Positions 15,059-23,137 are shown, counted from the stretch's first letter. The stretch: DNA of 42,057 nt from a bacterium (GCA_029557395.1 JAKQIK010000011.1:1-42057), one strand, 5' to 3'. Notes: generated by a model not told the origin, from the letters alone. Program-made: numbers and translations.

Positions 15059-15595
15059 ATGCTACCAATATATTTTGCATCTAGCGAGGCGGCTGAAAGT
15101 ACCGGTATCCTTGGCTTTAACATCAAAGCATTTATCATTCAGATAATTACTTTTGTGTTAGTTTTTATCATACTCAAAAAATTCGCATTTAATAAAATCA
15201 TTGCGATCTTAGACGAACGACATAAGGTTATTGATGAGGGTGTTCGTCACGGACAACAAATGCAAAAAGAACGTGAACGGTTTGAAAAAGATACAGCCAA
15301 GATTGCGCGTGAAGCTAGACACCAGGCTGACGAAATAATATCCGACGCTCAAAAAGAATCTAGAGATATTATTCGTGAGGCCGAAAAAGCTGCCCATGTT
15401 AAATCTGAGCGAATGTTGGCCGATGCAGAAGTTCGTATCAATGAAGAGGTCGAACAAGCTCGTCGTAAGCTCGAAAAAGACGTGGCTGAGTTAGTGTCTG
15501 ATGCCACAGAGGCAGTTGTTGAAGAAAAAGTCGACAGCAAAAAAGACACTGAGCTTATCAATAAGGCTATAAAGAAAGGTCGAAAGTCTAAGTAA
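15059..15595 (+). CDS. atpF: F1Fo ATP synthase subunit b
   Basis: The 178-residue peripheral-stalk subunit has one membrane helix (about 21-41, FIIQIITFVLVFIILKKFAF) followed by a long charged amphipathic coiled coil from about residue 50 to 165. The coil is rich in Glu, Lys, Arg and Ala (AREARHQADEIISDAQKESRD), the classic AtpF pattern. Its start is AAGGAATTTAGATAAATA-ATG, with the ribosome site further than usual from the ATG. It is followed 2 nt later by the delta subunit, with which it forms the stator. Confidence 0.95.
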   Translation: MLPIYFASSEAAESTGILGFNIKAFIIQIITFVLVFIILKKFAFNKIIAILDERHKVIDEGVRHGQQMQKERERFEKDTAKIAREARHQADEIISDAQKESRDIIREAEKAAHVKSERMLADAEVRINEEVEQARRKLEKDVAELVSDATEAVVEEKVDSKKDTELINKAIKKGRKSK

Positions 15596-15597
15596 TT

Positions 15598-16008
15598 ATG
15601 CCAGATATTTCACGCAAACAATTGGCAGAACTAATCGGTGAGAAGACACTACATGTACGTGACACTGATAAATTAGTCAAAGAGATTGCTAGTTTTTTTG
15701 TATCATCGGACCATAGTCAGATAGATATAGACTCACTTATGCGTGATGTTATGAAGTATAGGCAAAAACATGGCTTCATCGAAGCTACAGCTGTTAGCGC
15801 GCATGAGTTGGATAAAAAAACCATTGATGAGGTGCATGATCTTTTAAGCGAGTACTTCCCTGGAGCTAAGCATATTAAGGTTAATCATCGAGTAGATACT
15901 AATCTTATTGGTGGTGTCCGGATAGACTTGCCAGCCGAAAGTTTCGATTTATCAGTTAGGTCAAAATTGAATATTTTTAAGAAATTGGTCGCAAAGGAGA
16001 GATTTTAG
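15598..16008 (+). CDS. atpH: F1Fo ATP synthase subunit delta, short form
   Basis: In this 136-residue stator protein, the C-terminal half matches delta/OSCP well: ATAVSAHELDKKTIDEVHDLLSEY, then VNHRVDTNLIGGVRIDLPAESFDLSVRSKLNIFKKL, corresponding to the vDxsLIGGvxi...DgSvrxrL signature. The N-terminal bundle that binds the top of subunit alpha is normally ~105 residues in a ~178-residue protein. Here it is reduced to roughly 65 residues. The reduced bundle might change how the stalk contacts F1, possibly with help from one of the extra operon proteins (inference). It starts 2 nt after atpF and ends just before atpA. Confidence 0.9.
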   Translation: MPDISRKQLAELIGEKTLHVRDTDKLVKEIASFFVSSDHSQIDIDSLMRDVMKYRQKHGFIEATAVSAHELDKKTIDEVHDLLSEYFPGAKHIKVNHRVDTNLIGGVRIDLPAESFDLSVRSKLNIFKKLVAKERF

Positions 16009-16010
16009 GT

Positions 16011-17564
16011 ATGGCAACTTTAGGCGATGTTTCTATAGTAGAGCTATCGGCAGATATTAAGGCTGCTATTGCTGAGCTCAAGAAGCGTCCAGAAATTGAG
16101 GATACAGGAATTGTTACACGAGTAGGAGATGGAGTAATTTGGATTTATGGTTTGACATCTGTTGGCTATAACGAGATGGTTGAGCTCGAGTCTGTGGATG
16201 GTGGCGCCGTGACAGCATTTGCCTTTAACCTGGGCCAAGAAGAGATTGGTGCAGTGCTACTTGGTAATGATACCAAGGTCAAAGCTGGTGCAAAAGCCAA
16301 GCGCACTGGTAGGGTTGTAGAAATTCCGGTTGGTCCTGAGTTAGTTGGTCGGGTTGTTGATCCACTGGGTAATCCTTTGGATGGAAAAGGTGCGATAAAA
16401 GCTAAATTACGCGCACCGGCTGAGCAGATTGCACCAGGTGTTCTATCGCGTAAGGGTGTGCATGAACCACTTATGACAGGTATTATTGCAATTGATTCCA
16501 TGGTGCCGATTGGTCGTGGTCAGCGTGAGCTTATTATTGGTGATAGACAGACTGGTAAAACTGCTATTGCCGTAGATACTATGATAAATCAGCACAGACA
16601 AGGGACTAGTGTAATTAACATTTACGTAGCCATTGGTCAAAAAATGAGCAAAATCGCTCGTTTGGTTGAGCGTCTAAAGCGCGAAGGCGTGATGGATCAG
16701 TCAATCGTAGTAGCAACTTCGGCGGCTGACCCAGCGCCAATGCAATACTTAGCTCCTTATGCTGGCTGTGCGATGGGTGAGTACTTCCGAGATAATGCTC
16801 AGCATGCCTTGATAATTTATGATGACTTATCCAAGCACGCTGCTGCTTATCGTCAAATGTCACTATTGCTTCGTCGTCCACCGGGACGTGAGGCCTATCC
16901 TGGTGATGTATTTTATTTGCATTCTAGGCTACTTGAGCGAGCAGCTAAACTTAGCGATAAGCTTGGTGCTGGTTCGCTGACTGCCCTACCGATTATCGAG
17001 ACTCAGGCTGGTGATATTTCGGCTTATATCCCGACTAACGTAATTTCTATTACTGACGGTCAAATATTTATGGAAACAAACCTGTTCTATCAAGGTATTC
17101 GTCCGGCTGTATCGGTTGGCTTGTCTGTGTCGCGTGTCGGTGGATCAGCTCAAACTAAGGCAATCCAATCGGTTGCAAAGTCGCTTCGAGTAGACTTGGC
17201 GCAGTTTCGTGAACTAGCTAGCTTTAGCCAGTTTTCTACAGATTTAGATGCTGAGACAAAACAACGTATCGAGAGAGGACAGAGATTGACGGAGCTACTT
17301 AAACAACCTCAGTTTAGTCCGTATTCTACCTGGCAGATGTATGTCATGCTTCTATCTGCAACAAAAGGTGCTTTTGATAAGGTTTCTGTTGATAAGATCA
17401 AAATAGCTGAAGCAGCCTTGTTCCGCGAATTCAAGAACAAGCACAAGAAGTTACTCGAGGACATTGATAAGGGTCTAGTCCCTGACGATGAAGGTCAACA
17501 AACCATTATTAAATTGGCCGAACAAGTAGCTGATAGCTATAAACCGATAGAGAAAACTGATTAG
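16011..17564 (+). CDS. atpA: F1Fo ATP synthase subunit alpha
   Basis: The 517-residue non-catalytic nucleotide-binding subunit has an N-terminal beta-barrel (about 25-95), a P-loop GDRQTGKTA (177-185, K183), the signature PGREAYPGDVFYLHSRLLERAAK and the arginine finger in VSVGLSVSRVGGSAQ. The C-terminal helical domain follows to the end. Length and motifs are standard. It follows atpH directly (2 nt), with an AAAGGAGA ribosome site. A 140-residue orphan, unusual for atp operons, follows after 23 nt. Confidence 0.98.
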   Translation: MATLGDVSIVELSADIKAAIAELKKRPEIEDTGIVTRVGDGVIWIYGLTSVGYNEMVELESVDGGAVTAFAFNLGQEEIGAVLLGNDTKVKAGAKAKRTGRVVEIPVGPELVGRVVDPLGNPLDGKGAIKAKLRAPAEQIAPGVLSRKGVHEPLMTGIIAIDSMVPIGRGQRELIIGDRQTGKTAIAVDTMINQHRQGTSVINIYVAIGQKMSKIARLVERLKREGVMDQSIVVATSAADPAPMQYLAPYAGCAMGEYFRDNAQHALIIYDDLSKHAAAYRQMSLLLRRPPGREAYPGDVFYLHSRLLERAAKLSDKLGAGSLTALPIIETQAGDISAYIPTNVISITDGQIFMETNLFYQGIRPAVSVGLSVSRVGGSAQTKAIQSVAKSLRVDLAQFRELASFSQFSTDLDAETKQRIERGQRLTELLKQPQFSPYSTWQMYVMLLSATKGAFDKVSVDKIKIAEAALFREFKNKHKKLLEDIDKGLVPDDEGQQTIIKLAEQVADSYKPIEKTD

Positions 17565-17587
17565 AGTGGGAGAATAGGATTAGTATT

Positions 17588-18010
17588 ATGTCCGAGACCA
17601 ATAAACAATCGGAAATAGTCGGTAGAGATTTCTTCCCGCAAGGTAAGGCTGCCTACGCAATGGCTCATATCGCCTTGTTTGATATACGAGCTACGCTTAT
17701 GGCCTGTGATATGAATGAATCTTCGACAGCTGGTCAAAAAAAGGTAGTCTCAGTGGTGAGAAATACCATAAACCAAATATCTGAATATGATGATCAGGGC
17801 CTATTTCATCCACCTTTAGGTTATTTTTCAGATAAAGTAAAATCTGAACTGGAGTATGCTGAACAAGATGGTGCGTATAAAGCTTCTGACGAATCAGGCT
17901 TGGTGAATTTGGATAGAGAAAAAATCGAAGAAACTTCTATGATGATTATGGCAATAGTGCGTCATGGTGGCTTATATAGTGATTCTTATTCGCGGGAGAT
18001 ACTTGCATAG
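17588..18010 (+). CDS. Orphan protein inserted between atpA and atpG
   Basis: This soluble 140-residue protein is mostly helical by composition (YAMAHIALFDIRATLMAC, KKVVSVVRNTINQISEY, KIEETSMMIMAIVRHGG), with no signal or membrane segment. I do not recognise a family. Canonical operons go directly from alpha to gamma, so the position is unusual. Its TAG touches the atpG ATG, which indicates translational coupling and argues that it is expressed with the enzyme. It could be an assembly factor, a regulator or a supernumerary subunit, or an unrelated passenger. Codon use looks like that of its neighbours, so recent transfer is not suggested. Confidence 0.75.
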   Translation: MSETNKQSEIVGRDFFPQGKAAYAMAHIALFDIRATLMACDMNESSTAGQKKVVSVVRNTINQISEYDDQGLFHPPLGYFSDKVKSELEYAEQDGAYKASDESGLVNLDREKIEETSMMIMAIVRHGGLYSDSYSREILA

Positions 18011-18886
18011 ATGGCTAGCACTCAGCAACTAAAACGCCGGATTGGTAGTGTCAAGAATACCAAGCAGATTACCAAAGCTATGGAGCTGGTGGCTGCTAGC
18101 AAGATGCGCAAGGCTACCGAAGCTGCCCATAGGGGGCGGGCTTATCGCCAGTCTGCACACAGTATGCTGGCTAGACTAAACAAAGTTACTGAGATTAATG
18201 AACATCCATTATACAAAAAACGTCCTGTTGACCAGAGACTCTATATTGTTATTACTAGCAATCGTGGGCTTGCCGGAGCGTACAATAGTAATGTCATAAA
18301 GTCATTGGCAGGCTCAATAGCTAGTGATAAAAAACAAAAAATTAAATCTAGCGTCATTGTGATTGGTAAACGAGGCGCCCAATTTTTAAACCGAGTCGAA
18401 GGTATCGATATAGTAGCTGTTTATGATGATTTTAGCGATAAACCCACGGCTAATGATATTCGCCCTATCCTTAATACTATTATTGATAAATACACAGCTA
18501 AGCTAGTTGATGAAGTTTGTATTATTTTTACAGAACACAAATCAAATATATTGCAGACTGTAGACAATTTGACTGTCCTACCAGCTAGTTACGAGACAGA
18601 TCCTGATGAGTCCGAAGGTCCTTCCCTGTCTGATGTTACATTCGAGCCATCTGTCAATGATGTGCTAGAGAATGTTACCGAACGATTGTTGGAGGTTCAG
18701 ATTTGGCAAGCACTTTTAGAATCAATTGCTTCTGAACAGTCAATGCGTATGCTCAGTATGAAAAATGCTACAGATAATGCTACAGAAATAATCGATGATT
18801 TAACACTCGAGTTTAATACTGCTCGACAAGCTAAAATAACTCAGGAATTAGCAGAAATAACTGGTGGAGCGGAGGCAATAAAATGA
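18011..18886 (+). CDS. atpG: F1Fo ATP synthase subunit gamma
   Basis: The 291-residue central rotor shaft has an N-terminal helix STQQLKRRIGSVKNTKQITKAMELVAASKMRKA, the standard gamma signature. The Rossmann-like middle domain (LYIVITSNRGLAGAYNSNV) is followed by the C-terminal helix with SEQSMRMLSMKNATDNATEIIDDLTLEFNTARQAKITQELAEI, which forms the coiled coil in the F1 cavity. Length and motifs are ordinary. It overlaps the following 70-residue orphan by ATGA. Confidence 0.97.
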   Translation: MASTQQLKRRIGSVKNTKQITKAMELVAASKMRKATEAAHRGRAYRQSAHSMLARLNKVTEINEHPLYKKRPVDQRLYIVITSNRGLAGAYNSNVIKSLAGSIASDKKQKIKSSVIVIGKRGAQFLNRVEGIDIVAVYDDFSDKPTANDIRPILNTIIDKYTAKLVDEVCIIFTEHKSNILQTVDNLTVLPASYETDPDESEGPSLSDVTFEPSVNDVLENVTERLLEVQIWQALLESIASEQSMRMLSMKNATDNATEIIDDLTLEFNTARQAKITQELAEITGGAEAIK

Positions 18887-19095
18887 GTGATAAAGATAAA
18901 CCTAGGACCTATAAGGACGCAGTGTTAGACGGAGGAGCTGGGCTAGTTGGCAGTGATATATTTCCAGAACAAGAGGAGCGGATAATTCACACTACATTAC
19001 TACGTAGATTAGCAAGTCTAGGCTCAAGTGGATACATAAAAGTAATAAAGCAAGATGTTATAATAAATAGCGACGAATTGTCGGAGGTAGAATAG
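18883..19095 (+). CDS. Small orphan protein inserted between atpG and atpD
   Basis: The 70-residue acidic protein starts at an ATGA overlap with atpG, and its TAG touches the atpD ATG, so it is coupled on both sides. The N-terminal half is Gly/Asp-rich and probably flexible (KDAVLDGGAGLVGSDIFPEQEE). The C-terminal half looks like helix-turn-strand (TTLLRRLASLGSSGYIKVI, then DVIINSDEL). There is no membrane segment and no recognised family. Position between gamma and beta is not a standard feature of atp operons. A small inhibitor or assembly protein is conceivable but not shown. Confidence 0.7.
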   Translation: MSDKDKPRTYKDAVLDGGAGLVGSDIFPEQEERIIHTTLLRRLASLGSSGYIKVIKQDVIINSDELSEVE

Positions 19096-20502
19096 ATGGC
19101 GACAGCAGAGAAAACAAAACAATCAGTAGGTAGTATTAGCCAGGTAGTCGGGGTGGTAATTGACGCCGATTTTCCCGAGGGCCACTTGCCTGCTATTTAC
19201 AATGCACTTGAGGTAGATTTTGATGATAAAAAATTAGTTTTTGAAGTTGCACAACACCTCAGCGAATCATCAGTACGAGCAATTGCACTTGGTAGTACCG
19301 ACGGTTTGGAGCGTGGTATCAAGATTACTGATACCGGCAAGCCAATCAGTGTTCCTATAGGAGAAGAAACTTTGGGACGTATGTTTGACGTCGTTGGTAA
19401 CCCTATTGATGATCAGTCAGGTAGTTTTAAGAAATATGCTCCAATTCACCGTGAGCCACCAGCTTTTATCGAGCAGTCTGGTAATGTCGAGATACTTGAG
19501 ACAGGTATAAAAGTTATTGACTTGATTGCACCAATTACAAAAGGTGGTAAAGTCGGTTTGTTTGGTGGAGCTGGTGTCGGCAAGACAGTACTTATTCAGG
19601 AATTAATTAGTAATATTGCTAAGTTTCACAGCGGATATTCGGTGTTTGCTGGTGTTGGTGAGCGTACCCGTGAGGGTAATGACCTTTATTATGAAATGAA
19701 AGACTCTGGTGTCCTAGAAAAGACATCGTTGGTGTTTGGTCAGATGAATGAGCCACCTGGAGCGCGTCTAAGAGTGGCATTGTCAGGATTAACTATTGCA
19801 GAAGGTTTCCGTGACCAGGGTTCTGATGTTCTGCTGTTCGTTGATAACATCTTCCGTTTTACGCAGGCTGGTGCAGAAGTGTCTGCCCTCCTCGGTCGTT
19901 TGCCGAGTGCTGTTGGTTACCAGCCAAACCTTGCAACAGAAATGGGTGCCCTGCAAGAGCGAATTACATCAACCCGAAAAGGTTCAATTACTTCAGTTCA
20001 AGCGGTTTATGTGCCGGCCGATGACTTTACCGATCCAGCACCAGCAACAACCTTTGCTCACCTGGACTCGACCATTGCATTAAACCGTGCTTTGACTGAG
20101 CTTGGACTATATCCGGCTGTTGATCCACTCGATAGTAACTCAACTATTTTAGATCCCGAAATTGTAGGTGACGAGCATTATAGTGTTGCTCGTGAAGTTC
20201 AGCGCATCCTCCAGCGTTACAAAGATTTGCAAGATATTATTGCAATCCTTGGCATGGAAGAATTGTCGGATGAAGATAAACTTACAGTAGCTAGGGCTCG
20301 TAAAATTCAACGATTTTTGACCCAGCCTTTCTTTGTTGGCGAAGTTTTTACTGGCAAACCGGGTAAATATGTACCACTGGCAGATACAATTGCTGGATTT
20401 AGAGAGATTTTGGATGGCAAACACGATGATAAGCCAGAGTCGGCGTTTTATATGAAGGGTGATATCAAAGAAGTAATTGAGGACAGCAAATCGAGTGATT
20501 AA
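19096..20502 (+). CDS. atpD: F1Fo ATP synthase subunit beta
   Basis: The 468-residue catalytic subunit has the P-loop GGAGVGKT (157-164, K163), the catalytic Glu in FAGVGERTREGNDLYYEM, Walker B with VLLFVDNIFRF, the DELSEED-type segment here as MEELSDEDKL, and the QPFFVGEVFTGKPGKYV region. All catalytic landmarks are present. It directly follows the 70-residue orphan. Its 3' end overlaps the predicted GTG start of atpC by 8 nt. Confidence 0.98.
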   Translation: MATAEKTKQSVGSISQVVGVVIDADFPEGHLPAIYNALEVDFDDKKLVFEVAQHLSESSVRAIALGSTDGLERGIKITDTGKPISVPIGEETLGRMFDVVGNPIDDQSGSFKKYAPIHREPPAFIEQSGNVEILETGIKVIDLIAPITKGGKVGLFGGAGVGKTVLIQELISNIAKFHSGYSVFAGVGERTREGNDLYYEMKDSGVLEKTSLVFGQMNEPPGARLRVALSGLTIAEGFRDQGSDVLLFVDNIFRFTQAGAEVSALLGRLPSAVGYQPNLATEMGALQERITSTRKGSITSVQAVYVPADDFTDPAPATTFAHLDSTIALNRALTELGLYPAVDPLDSNSTILDPEIVGDEHYSVAREVQRILQRYKDLQDIIAILGMEELSDEDKLTVARARKIQRFLTQPFFVGEVFTGKPGKYVPLADTIAGFREILDGKHDDKPESAFYMKGDIKEVIEDSKSSD

Positions 20503-20923
20503 TTTTCAACTGATTTCACTAGATGGAGTTAAGTTTTCGGGCGAGGCTTACGAAATAATTTTGCCAACCATGGATGGTGAAATTGGTGTCTTGCCTGGTC
20601 ATATGCCATTAATTAGTGTGGCTGAACGTGGTGTTATTTCGATACGCCGTAAGCAGAATGAGCCAGATGATATGATGGAGCATTTTGCGATTTCAGGGGG
20701 TGCTATAGAAGTCTCTAATGGTAGCCTCAATGTTTTGGTTGACGAGGCGGATGCATCAGATGATATATCCGAAGAAGAAGCTCGCGAAGCTATGGAACGT
20801 GCCCAAAAACTAAAAGCAGAGGCAAAAGATCAGGTTAGTCTACAACAAGCCCAAAATTTGATAGACAGATCTGCGGTTAGGATTCAGGTTGCTGGACTCA
20901 AGCGTCGTGGTCGTCGTGGCTAG
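20495..20923 (+). CDS. atpC: F1Fo ATP synthase subunit epsilon
   Basis: The 142-residue protein has an N-terminal beta-sandwich (FQLISLDGVKFSGEAYEIILPTMDGEIGVLPGHMPLIS) and two C-terminal helices (SEEEAREAMERAQKLKAEAK and onward) that can insert into F1 and inhibit ATP hydrolysis. The tail GLKRRGRRG is very basic. A TTG at 20477 would extend it by six residues; the GTG at 20495 is preferred because VINFQLISLDG is the usual N-terminus. Its end overlaps the convergent 91-residue gene by 26 bp. It closes the operon; no terminator hairpin is visible. Confidence 0.93.
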   Translation: MINFQLISLDGVKFSGEAYEIILPTMDGEIGVLPGHMPLISVAERGVISIRRKQNEPDDMMEHFAISGGAIEVSNGSLNVLVDEADASDDISEEEAREAMERAQKLKAEAKDQVSLQQAQNLIDRSAVRIQVAGLKRRGRRG

Positions 20924-21173
20924 GTATGACTTCTAGTAGATTTGGGTCAAGTAAAAATTCTACAAAATAGAATGAACGTAGCCCAAGGTCACCTGGTGCA
21001 AGCCTACCTGCTACCTTAGCTATTTTGTAATATCTTTCTGGGTTATTTTGACGAGTTTGTTGTTCTAAGTATTTAATATTTTCTTTTGGCCTCATTTGTT
21101 CTTCGAGCATATTAATATATGAAATATCAGATGCGCTGAATGTGCCAAATGGTAATGATTCTTGGTTTATCAT
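20898..21173 (-). CDS. Small conserved-looking hypothetical protein convergent with atpC
   Basis: The 91-residue protein has a 3' end that overlaps atpC by 26 bp on the opposite strand. It is soluble and contains an acidic/basic middle (MLEEQMRPKENIKYLEQQTRQNNPERYYKIAKVAGRLAP) and a hydrophobic beta-like end (LRSFYFVEFLLDPNLLEVIP). No family is recognised. An AAGG ribosome site precedes the ATG, and TATTATAAA upstream on its strand could be a -10. It is divergent from the carbonic-anhydrase-like gene, and an inverted repeat at 21227-21256 lies between the two. Confidence 0.55.
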   Translation of the reverse strand: MINQESLPFGTFSASDISYINMLEEQMRPKENIKYLEQQTRQNNPERYYKIAKVAGRLAPGDLGLRSFYFVEFLLDPNLLEVIPSHDDHDA

Positions 21174-21226
21174 TATTATTGCCTTACCATTTTTATAATA
21201 TTTGTAAATTAAAAAAAGTATGTGAT

Positions 21227-21256
21227 AATCATCACTGATATTTATCTGTGATGATT
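21227..21256. promoter_or_regulatory. 9-bp inverted repeat between divergent genes, operator-like
   Basis: AATCATCAC (21227-21235) and GTGATGATT (21248-21256) are perfect reverse complements with a 12-nt loop. The left arm also lies within the imperfect palindrome GTGATAATCATCAC (from 21222). Such nested GTGAT half-sites between divergent genes suggest a regulator site; a terminator is less likely because only a broken T-tract follows. Confidence 0.4.
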
Positions 21257-21318
21257 GATTTTAGAGAATAAAATTAGTAGAGTGTTATAGGCTTAATTAA
21301 TAATGATAGAAGGTTTTT

Positions 21319-22200
21319 ATGAGTGACAGATTATTTGAACTAAAGGAGATGGATACTATGCCAACAGAGATAACAATTACAGAGCCTGTAGGTGTAGGAG
21401 TCGGTAGCATAACAGCGCCCGAGATGACCCTACAGCAGGCCGAGCTCGAAGCTCAGGAAATTGTAGAATTTAGAAAAGAAATTGATTGGCGTAATCCTGT
21501 TGTCTGTTTTGACGGCCGTACCTTAGAAGAGGGTCAGGAAAAGTTACCTCTTGGTGCCCATATGGCGGGTGGAGCCATGACGGCTCTTGTTGCAGCCAAA
21601 GCAGTTGGATACCATCTTGAAGGTGCATCACTACTAAATTCTTTGAAAGAAAAAGGCTTAAATCTAGGTGCTCATGTTGATACAGGCAATCGAGATGCTG
21701 AATTTAGGAATGGTACAGGCTGTGGTGCTTGTGATGGCTGTGACAAAAATTGCCAAGCACTAGAAGATAATAGAACCGAAGCCAAGGGAATCGTTGAGTT
21801 TGCTATGGGCGAAGATTTTGATGAAAAGTCTTTTGATGAGCTAACGCTTTCAAATTTTTCTGATGATAAAAATACACTTCGTAATTTGGTGGGCGAAGAT
21901 CTTACGGAAGTACTATTAGATGATGGCAAAGGAGTCCATGGCCACCGTGAACAAATTGCTGTATTCAATTACGACGAAAACACTACTATCGATAGGGATG
22001 AATATTTTGCGAAAACAGGAAAGCAAGCTTTTGTAATTGATATGTGGTATATAAAAAAGTTAGCCAACGAGATGGCTACCGGCGTAGATGCCGAGCAACA
22101 AGCGAAAGATTTGTACCATGCTATGACATCATTCCAGGTTGCAACATATATAGGTCTGTGTGATGGTAGCCATAGGGTTGCAGTCTTGAAATCAAATTGA
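21319..22200 (+). CDS. Putative zeta-class (cadmium-type) carbonic anhydrase-like protein
   Basis: This 293-residue soluble protein has VVCFDGR (C63, D65, R67), then GAHMAGGAMTALVAAKAVG, GLNLGAHVDTGNRD (H119) and GTGCGACD (C135). The order Cys-x55-His-x15-Cys with CxDGR and GCGAxD resembles the metal-binding set of zeta carbonic anhydrases (Cys-His-Cys, CDCA family), which hydrate CO2. Two or three further cysteines follow C135 (C138, C141, C145), an extra cluster that could bind a second metal. The assignment is by motif geometry only and not by alignment. Two starts are possible: 21319 (GAAGG upstream) and 21358 (AAAGGAG upstream). The aquaporin-family gene follows on the same strand. Confidence 0.55.
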   Translation: MSDRLFELKEMDTMPTEITITEPVGVGVGSITAPEMTLQQAELEAQEIVEFRKEIDWRNPVVCFDGRTLEEGQEKLPLGAHMAGGAMTALVAAKAVGYHLEGASLLNSLKEKGLNLGAHVDTGNRDAEFRNGTGCGACDGCDKNCQALEDNRTEAKGIVEFAMGEDFDEKSFDELTLSNFSDDKNTLRNLVGEDLTEVLLDDGKGVHGHREQIAVFNYDENTTIDRDEYFAKTGKQAFVIDMWYIKKLANEMATGVDAEQQAKDLYHAMTSFQVATYIGLCDGSHRVAVLKSN

Positions 22201-22282
22201 TGTAATTTATTATCGGCAGATTTGCATTTTAGTGACAGAACAGTTATTGTTAATGCATAAATAAATGGAGGTTTTATATCGT

Positions 22283-23095
22283 ATGACATTGCGATCAAAA
22301 GTCGCTGTGTTGTTGGCAGAATTCTTGGGTACGGCAATTCTTGCAACCGCAGCTATTAATATTTCTCGCTCACAGATAGGCATAGCCTACTTCGTAGCGA
22401 TAGGCGTGGGACTCGTTATGGGATTACTAGTCTTAGTCTTTGGCAAAGTGTCTGGTGCTCATGTGAACCCAGCTGTTACGGTTGGTTTATGGACAGTAAG
22501 AAAAATCGGCACACTAAAGGCATTGTCTTATGTTGCGGCTCAGATGCTTGGTGGTCTTGCTGCTTGGCAACTTGCTAACTTTTTCAATAGTGGTGAGATT
22601 ATGAGTATCGCTCCAAAGCAGTTTGAGTGGACAGCTTTGGTAGCTGAAGCTGTTGGTGCATTCGTATTCACCTTTGCGATTGCTGCTGCTATTTACCAAG
22701 ACTTAGAAATTGGCAAAAAGGCCGCTGTTATTGGTGGTGGTTTAACCGCTGGTGTGATTATTGCTTCACTTGGTTCTAGTGCGATTATTAATCCGGCCGT
22801 TGCCCTTGCAAACCAATCTTGGGCCAAGGCATATATTTTTGGTCCTATCATTGGTGGTGTAATTGGCTTTAATCTATACGTGCTATTTTTTGCACCAATC
22901 TCAGCACTAATTCCATCAAAGAAGCTAAAAGTTAGCAAGACTTCAAAAGAGGATAAGTCATCAAGCGAAGTTTCAAAAAAGACAGCTTCAACAGCTAAGG
23001 TTGTTTCAAAATCTAGCTCTGTAAAAAAAGCTCCAGCCAAGAAAACAGCAACAAAATCTACCACAAAAAAGAAGGCTACGACAAAAAAGAAGTAG
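22283..23095 (+). CDS. Aquaporin/MIP-family channel with a Lys-rich C-terminal tail
   Basis: The 270-residue channel has six membrane helices and the two half-helix motifs: NPA at about 62-64 (GAHVNPAVTVG) and NPA at about 170-172 (IINPAVALANQSW). In most aquaporins the second motif continues NPAR, the Arg lining the selectivity filter; here it is NPAV, so the filter is altered. The last ~50 residues (after LIPSKKLKV) are a Lys/Ser/Thr/Ala tail like histone H1, presumably cytoplasmic. The ATG at 22283 is chosen because GGAGG lies upstream and because the alternative ATG at 22265 would overlap that site. It lies 82 bp downstream of the carbonic-anhydrase-like gene on the same strand. Confidence 0.9.
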   Translation: MTLRSKVAVLLAEFLGTAILATAAINISRSQIGIAYFVAIGVGLVMGLLVLVFGKVSGAHVNPAVTVGLWTVRKIGTLKALSYVAAQMLGGLAAWQLANFFNSGEIMSIAPKQFEWTALVAEAVGAFVFTFAIAAAIYQDLEIGKKAAVIGGGLTAGVIIASLGSSAIINPAVALANQSWAKAYIFGPIIGGVIGFNLYVLFFAPISALIPSKKLKVSKTSKEDKSSSEVSKKTASTAKVVSKSSSVKKAPAKKTATKSTTKKKATTKKK

Positions 23096-23137
23096 TGTAC
23101 CCATAGATTTTATAAAAGGCTTTTTTGAAGGAATTCT

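Noticed and set aside
16166..16501. Minus-strand open frames over atpA
   Set aside because: Antisense to a fully conserved alpha subunit; no promoter or ribosome site.
22693..23064. Minus-strand open frame of 123 codons
   Set aside because: Shadow of the aquaporin gene, created by its repetitive Lys/Ser/Ala-coding tail.
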